Shown: positions 1 to 7,782, numbered from the stretch's first letter. The stretch: DNA of 60,560 nt from Clostridiales bacterium (GCA_024698505.1 JAILRE010000026.1:1-60560); one strand, 5' to 3'. Numbers and translations: made by a program. Notes: a model not told the origin generated them from the sequence alone.

Positions 1-244
1 AAGGATAAACAGCCTCAAAAGGTATCTTTTTGCGCCGTGCTGCGTTAAAAATGCTCGGAAGACGGCTAACGGGTATTCCTGCGCTTTTCGCCTTGCCCGG
101 CACAAAAATCTCCTCTTTTGAGACGCTTCGCGGTTTTCAGCCGAAAACAAAAGAAAGATCCGAGGATAAATCCATCCCCGGATCTTATTGTATTCATTGG
201 GTTCTACAGGCTGAAAACCTGCATCTCCTTAAGTGAATGCACCC
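1..244. repeat. Mini-element, left copy (cut by window edge)
   Basis: This is a near-identical, inverted copy of the element at 4191-4449. The two share the block with the cacggcgcaaaaagatacc sequence, an imperfect hairpin around 151-183 (gatccgaggat / atccccggatc) and the terminal sequence cttaagtgaatgcaccc. The first bases of the element lie outside the window. No transposase is encoded, so it looks like a MITE-like or REP-like non-autonomous repeat. Confidence 0.8.
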
Positions 245-270
245 TTGGGCGCATCTCCTTAAGTGAATGC
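221..270. repeat. Duplicated element end (two tandem copies of a 20-mer)
   Basis: The 20 bases at 221-240 (gcatctccttaagtgaatgc) are repeated exactly at 251-270, 30 bp apart. They are the outer end of the mini-element. The left copy therefore carries a doubled terminus, which could come from slippage or from insertion next to an older element end. Confidence 0.8.
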
Positions 271-299
271 GGCTTGCCCGCGGCGCGATTTGCTTTTAC

Positions 300-1844
300 T
301 TATTTTGAAAGGTCGACCTTGTCCGTCATATCGGGGAGCGTCTTCCAGCCTTCCTCCGTGTGGATGTAGATCCCCTTTTCATCGGCGAATATCGCGTCTG
401 CCTTTACTCCGTCGGCGGTGAAGGTCTGCTTGGCCCTGCCTCCCTTATTGAGGAAGAGGAAGCCGTCCTTCTCGAAAAGCGCCTCTCTGCCGTTCGGCTT
501 TATCACGAAGCCGCCCGCGCCGAGAGCGATCAGAGTATCCTTCGAACCCTTGCGGCACCTCAGCTCGCCGTCGTGGTTCCTGTACCAGACGACCGAACCG
601 TTCTCGGAGATCATGAAATTCGCGCAGTCCTCAACGAGGCTCGCGCCGTCCTTTTTGCTCTTTATCGTTCTTCTGAACAGCTCGGAGCCGATCTTGTAAT
701 AGACGGTGCCGTAGTCGTCCGTGGCGACGGGGGAGTTGACGGGCGTGGGATCGATGAGCTCCGCGCCCTTCTTGCCGAGCCTTACCATGCCGAATCCAGC
801 GAAGAGCTTTCCCTTGAAGGTCGTCATGGGGCAGGAGGTCACGATATAGTAAGCGAACATTTCCGAATCGGCTACGCCCGAGACGGGCATTACGGGAGCG
901 ACGGAGCCCTCGCCGTTGATAAGCTCAACGGGATCCTTGCCCGCGCGGCAGAACATCGTTATCACTCTGCCCGTGCCCGCGTTAGTGGAGAAGACTATCT
1001 CGTCGTGCCTGCTGTTTATGAAAAGCTCGGTCTCGATATTGCTTCTGATAAAGGTCGCCTTGGCCTTCCTGTTTATGTAATACAGGGCGTTTTCGGATAC
1101 GGAGAACGCGAAAACGTGCTTTCCGCCGTCGGATACGGAGACGGGCAGATAGTTTTCGCCGAGCTTTTTGATCTTCCTTCCCTTGATAAGGTACAGCGCG
1201 GAGTCGCCCCTCTTGCTGACGAGCACGGACTTCCCGTCGGGGGAGACGACGATATCGGGGTTTACGGCGTCGCTGCATAAGCAGACGGGCGCGGCGTCCT
1301 TCTTGCTGCAGTCATAGCTCCAGAGCAGGCTGCTTTCGTCAACGAACAGTACGCGCTTTCCGTCGCCGGAAACAGTGAATCTCACAACGCCCTTGGCAAC
1401 GGCGGTATCCTCGCCCGATCTGCAGGTGTAAAGCGTCCCGTCCGCGCAGAGCACGGCCGCCCTGCGTCCGTTTGCGGAGGTGGAGGCCGCGACGGTCTTG
1501 ACACCGTTGGGAGCGACCGGCTCGCCGCCCCAGAATGCCGTCCCGTCGCAAACGGAATAGGCGTTCTTTCCGGGGAGAATAAGGCTGCCGCTCGTCGCAA
1601 GGCAGATGATGAGCACGGCAAGCGCCAGAACCGCCGCGATGACCGCGATCAAGCCGGCGGCGGGATGCTTGCTTGCGTTGAGCCTTTTCTCGATCTCGTT
1701 CGCGCCGGAGGCTTCGCCTGCGCGCTCGGGCTTTTCGCCTTCGGGCTTACCCTCGGGCGGGGGAGAGGGAGGCAGCGCTATGCCGCAGCGCGTGCAGGTC
1801 ACGGCTCCGGGCTTGTTTCTTTTGCCGCAGTATGCGCATTTCAT
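300..1844 (-). CDS. Zinc-ribbon, single-pass membrane protein with propeller-like ectodomain
   Basis: The product has 514 residues. It starts with a four-cysteine zinc ribbon (C3, C6, C17, C20), followed by a Pro/Glu-rich stretch, one transmembrane helix at about 62-88, and a ~420-residue exported region. The exported part shows repeating short beta motifs such as SVSDGGKHVFAFS and VSGDGKRVLFVD, which resemble WD40/TolB-like or DUF5050-like propeller blades. The start has AGGAGG seven bases upstream. It is the last gene of a minus-strand run after the ccdA-like and thioredoxin-like genes. Function is unknown. A second protein with the same zinc ribbon-linker-membrane layout lies at 35640-37373. 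The architecture is clear; the propeller assignment is inference. Confidence 0.8.
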   Translation of the reverse strand: MKCAYCGKRNKPGAVTCTRCGIALPPSPPPEGKPEGEKPERAGEASGANEIEKRLNASKHPAAGLIAVIAAVLALAVLIICLATSGSLILPGKNAYSVCDGTAFWGGEPVAPNGVKTVAASTSANGRRAAVLCADGTLYTCRSGEDTAVAKGVVRFTVSGDGKRVLFVDESSLLWSYDCSKKDAAPVCLCSDAVNPDIVVSPDGKSVLVSKRGDSALYLIKGRKIKKLGENYLPVSVSDGGKHVFAFSVSENALYYINRKAKATFIRSNIETELFINSRHDEIVFSTNAGTGRVITMFCRAGKDPVELINGEGSVAPVMPVSGVADSEMFAYYIVTSCPMTTFKGKLFAGFGMVRLGKKGAELIDPTPVNSPVATDDYGTVYYKIGSELFRRTIKSKKDGASLVEDCANFMISENGSVVWYRNHDGELRCRKGSKDTLIALGAGGFVIKPNGREALFEKDGFLFLNKGGRAKQTFTADGVKADAIFADEKGIYIHTEEGWKTLPDMTDKVDLSK

Positions 1845-1871
1845 GGTACTTTCCTCCTGTGATCGGTTCTT

Positions 1872-2231
1872 TTACTGTTCGGGAGCGTCCTTCTTGTTTT
1901 CCGTCTCTGCCATTACTTCGATTATCAGGCCCATTATCCTTTCGACGGGAAGCACCCTTCCGACGGAAACGAGCCTGCCGTCGATGATCAAAGCGGGAGT
2001 GCCCATTACGCCGAGCTTCGCTATGCTCGCGAAATCGGAGACGCACTCAAGCTCCTCCTCGGGAAGCCCGAGGAGCTTTACCGCTTCCTTCGTGTTCTCG
2101 CGCATGGCGCTGCAGTGGGAGCAGCCCGTGGCGCAGATCTTTATCCTTGCGCCTTCCAAGGCGGCGGGGAGGGGCTCCCTGTTCTTGGCTCTGCGCTTCT
2201 GTTTCATTTCCATTATCTTGATAATAGCCAT
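1872..2231 (-). CDS. Thioredoxin-fold small redox protein (CxxC)
   Basis: This 119-residue protein has the redox motif CSHC in the context ATGCSHCSAM and the cis-proline segment GVMGTPALIIDG. The pair is typical of the small thioredoxin_3 / redox-active disulfide protein family. It lacks a clear signal peptide, so it is probably cytoplasmic. It lies between a CcdA-like membrane reductase and a zinc-ribbon membrane protein on the same strand, and could accept or donate electrons to the CcdA-like protein. The first residues (MAIIKIMEMKQ) contain alternative ATG starts and no strong ribosome-binding site decides between them. Confidence 0.8.
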   Translation of the reverse strand: MAIIKIMEMKQKRRAKNREPLPAALEGARIKICATGCSHCSAMRENTKEAVKLLGLPEEELECVSDFASIAKLGVMGTPALIIDGRLVSVGRVLPVERIMGLIIEVMAETENKKDAPEQ

Positions 2232-2277
2232 ATCATCACCGGCCTTTCCCGGCCGAAGCCGGAATCATTCGTTTTAT

Positions 2278-3015
2278 TTACAGCATGAGCATGGCGTGAT
2301 GCTCGTGTTCGACGCCGAGTATCCCTTCGCTGAACGCCTCCCAGAGGAGCCACAGCGCGACAAGCAGTATGAGTATCCCGAGCACGATCTTGACGATCTT
2401 TCCGAACTTCTCGTATTTGGGGCTGTCGGATATCTTCTGCACGAGTCCAACGGAAGTCCCCGCGACTATCGAAAGTATCGCGTGGCCGATCGAGAACAGG
2501 AGCAGCAGCATTATGCCGAAGAGTATCTTTCCCCGATCGATCACTATCGCGAGCAGGGCGACTATCATGGGCACGGCGCAGTGGGCTGAGAACACGCCCG
2601 CCAGCAAGCCGGAAACGAGCGCGCCCCAGCTTCCCTTGAGGCGGCTTCCCGCCATGAGCGAAGCAGTCGGGATCAAATCGATGACGCCCCACATCTGCAG
2701 GGCCATCAGTATGAGTATTATCGCCAGTATGAGGTGCATCCACACCTCGGCCTTTTCGAGCAGGAGCCCTGCGAGGGAGGCGATAACGCCGAGCGTGATG
2801 AAAGTGACCGTGGAGCCCAGCGCGAAAAGCAGGGAGAGGAAAAACGCCTTCCGGCCCTTGGCTTCGCCGCCGCCCACGCAGCCAACCACGAGCGGGACCG
2901 TGGAAAGCGAGCAGGGCATAAGAGAGGTCAAAAGCCCCCCGAGGAACGCGAAAACGGGCGCGAGCCAAAGGTTTCCGGCAAGCGAATTCGAGATCGAATC
3001 AAGCAGTTCTTCCAT
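2278..3015 (-). CDS. ccdA: CcdA/DsbD-type transmembrane thiol-disulfide transporter
   Basis: The product has 245 residues and about six membrane helices. The two family cysteines are visible in LMPCSLSTVPLVVG (helix 1) and FSAHCAVPMIVALL (helix 4). These carry reducing equivalents across the membrane in CcdA/DsbD proteins. The ORF can be extended to a TTG at 3027, but I chose the ATG at 3015 because GGAG lies six bases before it. The C-terminus is His-rich (EHEHHAMLML), a possible metal-binding tail. The thioredoxin-like gene downstream is a plausible partner. The gene symbol is by family only. Confidence 0.82.
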   Translation of the reverse strand: MEELLDSISNSLAGNLWLAPVFAFLGGLLTSLMPCSLSTVPLVVGCVGGGEAKGRKAFFLSLLFALGSTVTFITLGVIASLAGLLLEKAEVWMHLILAIILILMALQMWGVIDLIPTASLMAGSRLKGSWGALVSGLLAGVFSAHCAVPMIVALLAIVIDRGKILFGIMLLLLFSIGHAILSIVAGTSVGLVQKISDSPKYEKFGKIVKIVLGILILLVALWLLWEAFSEGILGVEHEHHAMLML

Positions 3016-3050
3016 CGTTATCTCCAATAGACCACAATATCACAACTATC

Positions 3051-3079
3051 ATAATAATACAGTCGGGGACGAAATGCAA
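3051..3079 (-). promoter_or_regulatory. Sigma-A promoter for the ccdA-like run
   Basis: On the minus strand TTGCAT (3074-3079) and TATTAT (3051-3056) are separated by 17 bp, upstream of the start at 3015. Confidence 0.55.
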
Positions 3080-3113
3080 CCTTTTTTAACTATACAGGAG
3101 TCGAATTCTGTGA

Positions 3114-3119
3114 TATAAT
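3114..3119 (+). promoter_or_regulatory. Extended -10 promoter for the deacylase gene
   Basis: TGATATAAT gives a TGn extended -10 box. No good -35 box is present at the expected distance, which is usual for extended -10 promoters. Confidence 0.5.
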
Positions 3120-3151
3120 CAGACCGTTCATCGGGAAGGAGGAGCCCGCGC

Positions 3152-3664
3152 TTGGAGACCGAAAAGGAGATAAGAGCCGAAGCCTGTCTTAGGGAAGCGG
3201 GCGTCGATTTCATAAGGATAGAACACGCCAAAGCCAACACGATGGAGCTTTGCCGCGGCATAGGGGCGGAGTACTGCGCGAGCCACTGCAAGAACCTTCT
3301 GCTCGTCAACAGATCGGGGACCGAATTCCATCTGCTCCTCATGGAGCCGGATAAGCCCTACCGCACGAGCGAGGTCAGCAAAAAGCTCGGCGTATCGCGC
3401 CTCAGCTTCGCTTCGCCCGAGCAGCTTCGGGAAACGCTCTGCCTCGAACCCGGCTCGGTGTCCATACTCGGGATGACGAACGAATGCGCCGAGGAACTCT
3501 ATAAAAAGGGACGGCTCTCAATCGCGATCGACTCGGATCTGTTAAAAAGGGATAGGATCTGCGTGCATCCGAACGCCGATACGGCGACGCTCGTCCTTTC
3601 CGTTAAGGAGCTCATGCGCTTCCTCGAATTTCGCGGCTTTTCCGCAGCTGTGGTGGATATTTGA
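3152..3664 (+). CDS. YbaK/ProX-type prolyl-tRNA deacylase homologue
   Basis: The product has 170 residues and covers one YbaK/aminoacyl-tRNA deacylase domain. Family marks are KNLLLVNR, the lysine-rich segment YRTSEVSKKLGVSRLSFA, GSVSILGM and the C-terminal CVHPNADTATLVLS. This pattern fits the ProX/PrdX branch, which hydrolyses Ala-tRNAPro and related mischarged tRNAs in trans. The start is TTG at 3152, chosen because GGAAGGAGGAG lies just upstream and the N-terminal helix METEKEIRAEACLREAG matches family length. It is transcribed away from the ccdA-like run. The family is secure; exact tRNA specificity is not. Confidence 0.85.
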   Translation: METEKEIRAEACLREAGVDFIRIEHAKANTMELCRGIGAEYCASHCKNLLLVNRSGTEFHLLLMEPDKPYRTSEVSKKLGVSRLSFASPEQLRETLCLEPGSVSILGMTNECAEELYKKGRLSIAIDSDLLKRDRICVHPNADTATLVLSVKELMRFLEFRGFSAAVVDI

Positions 3665-3671
3665 AAAAACC

Positions 3672-3700
3672 TTGCACAACCGCCGAAAACGGGGTATAAT
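3672..3700 (+). promoter_or_regulatory. Sigma-A promoter for the small membrane protein
   Basis: TTGCAC (3672-3677) and TATAAT (3695-3700) have a 17-bp spacer. The promoter starts just after the deacylase stop codon. Confidence 0.75.
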
Positions 3701-3733
3701 ATAAATCGAAGATCAATAACGGAGGTCTGCCGT

Positions 3734-4162
3734 ATGGAAAATGATAAATGCACGCTGTTCACCTTCATGACGGGTAACGTATTCGCGGCCGTACTGCATT
3801 TCTTATGCGCCTTCTCGGGTTGGTGCTGCCTTGTGTTCCCGATACTCCCTCTGCTGCTGCTCGTCGTGGAAAGGCATCCCAAGGCGCGCGCCGCATGCAT
3901 TCATACGGCGGTCATTTCGCTCGCCACGGCGGCGCTCATGGTCGTGCCGCTGCTGCTCTGGCTGATAATCAGGGCGGCGACCCACGCTGCGGGCGCGTTC
4001 TACGTTATCTGCACGGTTCTCTTCGCTGCGATAATGCTCATACTCTGCTTCGCGCTTCTCGTTATCGAGGTCGCCTGCGCTGTCAAGGCCCTTCATAACG
4101 AGCCCGTCGAGGTCCCCGTGATCTCCTCCTGGGTGGAGAAGCTCGCGTATAAGGTTAAGTAA
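3734..4162 (+). CDS. Small polytopic membrane protein, DUF4870-like
   Basis: This 142-residue protein has about three long hydrophobic helices (roughly residues 12-44, 55-84 and 90-118) and a polar C-terminus, ALHNEPVEVPVISSWVEKLAYKVK. Size, helix layout and the ending (a short loop, then 'vPvI..W..KLA') recall DUF4870/Tic20-like proteins. I base that on pattern only. It has its own promoter and AACGGAGG before the ATG. It ends just before the right copy of the mini-element, so the element begins about 30 bp after the stop codon. No function can be given. Confidence 0.7.
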   Translation: MENDKCTLFTFMTGNVFAAVLHFLCAFSGWCCLVFPILPLLLLVVERHPKARAACIHTAVISLATAALMVVPLLLWLIIRAATHAAGAFYVICTVLFAAIMLILCFALLVIEVACAVKALHNEPVEVPVISSWVEKLAYKVK

Positions 4163-4190
4163 AATAATAATACTGAGGGGGAGGGGCGAA

Positions 4191-4449
4191 GGGTGCATTC
4201 ACTTAAGGAGATGCAGGTTTTCAGCCGAAAAAAACTCAACGAATAAATAAGATCCGGGGATGGCGATATCCCCGGATCTTTCATTCGTTTTTAAGCTGAA
4301 AACCGCGAAGCGTCTCAAAAGAGGAGATTTTTGTGCCGGGCAAGGCGAAAAGCGCAGGAATACCCGTTAGCCGTCTTCCGAGCATGAAAGGCGAAGCACG
4401 GCGCAAAAAGATACCTTTTGAGGCTGTTTATCCTTAAGTGAATGCGCCC
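4191..4449. repeat. Mini-element, right copy (complete)
   Basis: The element is bounded by 19-bp terminal inverted repeats, gggtgcattcacttaagga (4191-4209) and its near-perfect complement (4431-4449). Inside, ggttttcagc (about 4216-4225) pairs with gctgaaaacc (about 4294-4303), enclosing a 13-bp stem around 4249-4280. This makes a hairpin of roughly 90 nt. The remaining half carries a small ORF. It is inverted relative to the copy at 1-244. No target-site duplication could be identified with confidence. Confidence 0.85.
4333..4437 (+). CDS. Mini-ORF inside the repeated element (34 codons)
   Basis: A GTG start is preceded by AGAGGAGA about six bases upstream. The ORF runs 34 codons and stops at the TAA that lies within the right terminal repeat. 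The peptide begins MPGKAKSAGIPVSRLP and is strongly basic (ARRKKIPF). The left element copy has the same frame from 103 down to 2, with no indel and one block of changed codons (SMKGEA versus SIFNAA). This is consistent with translation but does not prove it. It has no known relative that I recognise. Confidence 0.3.
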   Translation: MPGKAKSAGIPVSRLPSMKGEARRKKIPFEAVYP

Positions 4450-4503
4450 AACGCCCGTCCCCCTTTTATATTGTGTATATTCCCGAGATGGACCACAATA
4501 GGT

Positions 4504-4532
4504 TTGACTTTTATTATACGGTATGGTAAAAT
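4504..4532 (+). promoter_or_regulatory. Sigma-A promoter for the O-acylation cassette
   Basis: TTGACT (4504-4509) and TAAAAT (4527-4532) are 17 bp apart. It lies 55 bp beyond the mini-element and 56 bp before the SGNH start codon. Confidence 0.7.
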
Positions 4533-4587
4533 ATTAAACAGGTCAATTTGGCCTTTTATCCCCGAAAGGAGTTATTGGAGTACAGGT

Positions 4588-5541
4588 ATGAAGAAACTGT
4601 TCTGCTTGCTGCTTTGCGTTCTTTTTGCCGCCGGCGCAGCCGCCTGCGCTGAAAAGCCGATAGATGATGTGATAGTCGATATTGGCGGCACCGATAAGCC
4701 CGTCGTTACCGAGCCCGCGTCCACCGATCCCGCCGAGACCGAGAACGCGAACGAGACCGAGCCTCCCGAGATCACCGAGGTCCCCACCGAGGCGCCCACT
4801 CCCGATCCCGGCTACACTCCCGAACCCACCAAGGTCCCCGAGCTTCCCGAGGGGCAGGTGCTCTGGCTCAAGACCATGCCGACCGATCTCTACGGCATTT
4901 CCGAAGCCGAGGCCGAGGCCTGGTTCGCAGACGCCGTATTCGTGGGCGATTCGATAATGCTCGGCTGGAAGAACTACAACAATTCCATGCTGACCTCCAA
5001 CCCCGATTTCTTCGGCCAGACGCATTTCCTTTGCGAGGGCAGCTACGGCGCGGGCCATGCGCTCGAGCCCGTAACGGATAAGAGCCTGCATCCCATCTAT
5101 CAGGGCGAGCAGCGCCTCCTGTGGGATTCCATCCAGATGATGGGCGCGAAGAAGGTCTTCATCTGCTTCGGCCTCAACGACGTCGCCATCTACGGTGTAG
5201 AGGGCACGGCCAACAATTTCCAGACGCTCTGCCGCAAGATAGTCGATGCCTCGCCCGACGTCAAGATCTACATCATCAGCGCGATGTACCTCATCGACGA
5301 TTCCAACATGAAGATGCTGACGAACGCGAACCTCAGGAAGCTCAACACCCTGCTCCGCAAGGTCTGCGAGCAGAACGGCTACATGTTCGTCGATATCGCC
5401 AGTCACCTTGTTGGCGAGGACGGTTATCTCCTCCCCGAATACTGCAGCGATAATTACGTCCACCAGACCCCCGCCGCCTATAAGGAATGGGCGAAGATAC
5501 TGAGGAGCCTCGCCGCTCACGATATCAAATGGGGCTATTGA
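4588..5541 (+). CDS. SGNH/GDSL-family hydrolase lipoprotein
   Basis: The product has 317 residues. A signal peptide ends in a lipobox with C20 (GAAAC), followed by a Thr/Pro/Glu-rich spacer to about residue 88 and then an SGNH domain. Catalytic blocks are GDSIM (nucleophile S122), a glycine around G153, GLND (N197) and SDNYVH near the C-terminus (D288, H292). The start is the ATG at 4588, before the signal peptide; the longer upstream frame has no support. It is the first gene of a run with a DUF4358 lipoprotein and an MBOAT acyltransferase. Such extracytoplasmic SGNH proteins commonly transfer or remove acyl groups on wall or exopolysaccharides. The substrate is unknown. Confidence 0.88.
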   Translation: MKKLFCLLLCVLFAAGAAACAEKPIDDVIVDIGGTDKPVVTEPASTDPAETENANETEPPEITEVPTEAPTPDPGYTPEPTKVPELPEGQVLWLKTMPTDLYGISEAEAEAWFADAVFVGDSIMLGWKNYNNSMLTSNPDFFGQTHFLCEGSYGAGHALEPVTDKSLHPIYQGEQRLLWDSIQMMGAKKVFICFGLNDVAIYGVEGTANNFQTLCRKIVDASPDVKIYIISAMYLIDDSNMKMLTNANLRKLNTLLRKVCEQNGYMFVDIASHLVGEDGYLLPEYCSDNYVHQTPAAYKEWAKILRSLAAHDIKWGY

Positions 5542-5596
5542 TCAAATAAACACCCGAAAGAAAGGAAGACCGATCGACGGTCAAAGCAACTGACAA

Positions 5597-6136
5597 ATGA
5601 AAAAGTTCGTATCGATAATACTCGTTTCCCTTATGATAGCTTCCCTTGCGTTCGCGGCGCTCGCCTGCGGCCCCGGGAAGAACGAAGATAAGCCCGTCCG
5701 CACGGCGGATCCCAACGCCGGCTCCCCCACGGAGGAGACCTTTATTCCCCTTGATCTCGACTCCATCTGGGAGAGGGTGAACGAGGCCGGAAAGTTCGGC
5801 GGAATGACCGCCGTCCTCGCCCGCGATTTCAGCGATATCTACGGCATCGACGTTTCCAAGGTGGCCGACGCCCGCTGGTATATGTCCGAGAACCCGGCCA
5901 TGAACGCCGATGAGTTTGCGATATTCAGGGTCTCCGATCCCGAATACAGGGAAGCTCTCGCCGAGATATTCAAGGCGAGGATCGACCGCCAGATCCAGGT
6001 CGCCGAGGCTTACAGCCCCGAGCAGGCCGCCAAGCTGAAGAAGACCGAAGTAATTATTTCCGGTCCCTACGTTTATTTCTGCGTCGGCGATGAATACGAC
6101 GCCGTCATGAAAGTCCTCGAACCCGCTGTCCGCTGA
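5597..6136 (+). CDS. DUF4358-family lipoprotein
   Basis: This 179-residue protein has a signal peptide and lipobox ending at C24 (ALAC). The remaining ~150 residues match the DUF4358 pattern, with the segment IFRVSDPEYREALAEIFKARIDRQIQVAEAYSP read in pieces as a long amphipathic helix. DUF4358 proteins are often found beside MBOAT and SGNH genes, as here. The stop codon overlaps the MBOAT start (ATGA), so the two are translationally coupled. Its ribosome-binding sequence AAAGGA sits about 30 nt upstream, separated from the ATG by a small hairpin at 5568-5582. The role in acyl transfer is inferred from context. Confidence 0.8.
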   Translation: MKKFVSIILVSLMIASLAFAALACGPGKNEDKPVRTADPNAGSPTEETFIPLDLDSIWERVNEAGKFGGMTAVLARDFSDIYGIDVSKVADARWYMSENPAMNADEFAIFRVSDPEYREALAEIFKARIDRQIQVAEAYSPEQAAKLKKTEVIISGPYVYFCVGDEYDAVMKVLEPAVR

Positions 6137-7626
6137 TGATCTTTTCAAGCCTTTTATTCCTATCGATATTCCTTGTTGCGGTACTGGCTCTGTATTACAT
6201 AATACCGAACCGGACTTACCGCAACATTGTTCTGTGCATATCCAGCCTGTTCTTCTACGCGTGGGGCGAGCCGATATGCTTCGTTCTGATGATCTTCTCG
6301 ATCCTGATGAACTACGCCGCGGGCCTTCTCATGGGAAGCCTCAAGCGCAGGGGAAGACAGGGCGGAGCGAAGGCGGTGCTAATCGTATCGATCGTGCTGA
6401 ACCTTCTGATGCTCGGCGTATTCAAGTACACGCCGCTCGTGTTCAACACGCTCAAAAGCCTCATCCCCTCCATGGCCAATACGTCGACGCCCATCGCAAA
6501 GGAGATCCTTTACAGGAGCCTGGGCAAGCTGTTCCCCAATATCAAGGCGCTGTCGAGGATGACGATCACGGCGGAGAACATGCTCCCCATCGGCATATCG
6601 TTCTACACGTTCCAGGCCATGAGCTACGTCATAGACGTTTACCGCGGCGATACGGGCGTCCAGAAGAACCCCATGCTGTTCGGCACGTACGTCGCGCTGT
6701 TCCCCCAGCTCATAGCGGGCCCGATCGTAAGGTACAAGGATATCGAGGATCAGCTCCAGGGCAGGCGCGAGAGCATATCGCAGATGGCCTCGGGCATAAA
6801 GCTCTTCACGATAGGCCTTGCCAAGAAGATACTAATCGCCAACCAGATGGCCGTGCTGTGGGAGTCATTAAGGGGCGGCGCCGAAACGAACGGCATACTC
6901 GGCTCGTGGATAGGCCTCATCGCCTATACGCTCCAGATCTACTTCGATTTCAGCGGCTATTCCGATATGGCGATAGGCCTCGGGCGGATGTTCGGGTTCG
7001 AGTTCCTCAAAAACTTCGATCATCCCTATATCTCCGAAAACATTTCCGAATTCTGGCGCAGATGGCATATCTCGCTCTCGACCTGGTTCCGTGAGTACGT
7101 CTATATCCCCCTCGGCGGCAACCGCAGGGGAATGCCCCGCCAGATACTGAACCTCATGATAGTCTGGGCGCTGACCGGCCTCTGGCACGGCGCGAGCTGG
7201 AACTTCGTCCTCTGGGGCGCGCTCCACGGCTTCATGATAATCATGGAGAAGCTCTTCCTCGGCAAATGGCTGAAGAAGATCCCCAAGGTATTCCGCCATA
7301 TCTACACGATGCTCTTCGTCGTGCTCGGCTGGGGTCTGTTCGACTTCACCGACATGAGCAAGCTGATCCCGTATTTCGGTTCGATGTTCACCTTCAGCCG
7401 CGGGCTCATCTCGCACGACGCGCTCGTGCAGGTGCTCTCCTACCTGCCGCTCATCATCGTCGCCATGATCGGATCGACCTCGCTCCTTGCCGATCTTCGC
7501 CATAAGGCGGACGGCAAGCCCTGGGCCGAATGGGTCGACATCGCGCTCGTCATGATCGCCCTGTTCATGTGCATAGCCTCGCTCGTAGCGAGCGGCTACA
7601 ACCCCTTCATCTATTTCAGATTCTGA
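6136..7626 (+). CDS. MBOAT-family O-acyltransferase (AlgI/DltB-like)
   Basis: This is a 496-residue polytopic membrane protein of usual family length. It carries the MBOAT signature block FWRRWHISLSTWFREYVYIPLGGNR, with H311, and the catalytic histidine H351 in GLWHGASWNFVLWG. Proteins of this family move acyl groups across the membrane to an extracytoplasmic acceptor. The start overlaps the DUF4358 stop codon. Together with the SGNH lipoprotein, the operon looks like a wall or exopolysaccharide O-acetylation unit. No dltA/C/D genes are present, so D-alanylation is unlikely. Confidence 0.92.
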   Translation: MIFSSLLFLSIFLVAVLALYYIIPNRTYRNIVLCISSLFFYAWGEPICFVLMIFSILMNYAAGLLMGSLKRRGRQGGAKAVLIVSIVLNLLMLGVFKYTPLVFNTLKSLIPSMANTSTPIAKEILYRSLGKLFPNIKALSRMTITAENMLPIGISFYTFQAMSYVIDVYRGDTGVQKNPMLFGTYVALFPQLIAGPIVRYKDIEDQLQGRRESISQMASGIKLFTIGLAKKILIANQMAVLWESLRGGAETNGILGSWIGLIAYTLQIYFDFSGYSDMAIGLGRMFGFEFLKNFDHPYISENISEFWRRWHISLSTWFREYVYIPLGGNRRGMPRQILNLMIVWALTGLWHGASWNFVLWGALHGFMIIMEKLFLGKWLKKIPKVFRHIYTMLFVVLGWGLFDFTDMSKLIPYFGSMFTFSRGLISHDALVQVLSYLPLIIVAMIGSTSLLADLRHKADGKPWAEWVDIALVMIALFMCIASLVASGYNPFIYFRF

Positions 7627-7645
7627 CGGCATTAAAGATAATAAC

Positions 7646-7690
7646 AAGCGTTTCCTTGGGTGCATTCACTTTAGGAAACGCTTTTCCTTT
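7646..7690 (+). terminator. Intrinsic terminator of the MBOAT operon with a mini-element end in the loop
   Basis: An 11-bp stem (aagcgtttcct 7646-7656, aggaaacgctt 7673-7683) is followed by a T-rich tail. The 16-nt loop and start of the right arm contain gggtgcattcactttagga (7658-7676), which matches the mini-element terminal repeat with one mismatch. Confidence 0.8.
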
Positions 7691-7753
7691 TCTCGTCATA
7701 CGGCCGCCCGCCGTTTTATTGTCATGTTTTTTTATATTATTTTCTTAAAACAG

Positions 7754-7782
7754 TTGCTTTAACGGGATCTGCATGATATAAT
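7754..7782 (+). promoter_or_regulatory. Sigma-A promoter
   Basis: TTGCTT (7754-7759) and TATAAT (7777-7782) have a 17-bp spacer, upstream of the four-helix membrane protein. Confidence 0.65.

Noticed and set aside
360-1280. Long plus-strand open frame opposite the zinc-ribbon protein gene
   Set aside because: It has no start signal and no recognisable domain; it is the antisense shadow of a gene with a clear zinc ribbon and membrane helix.
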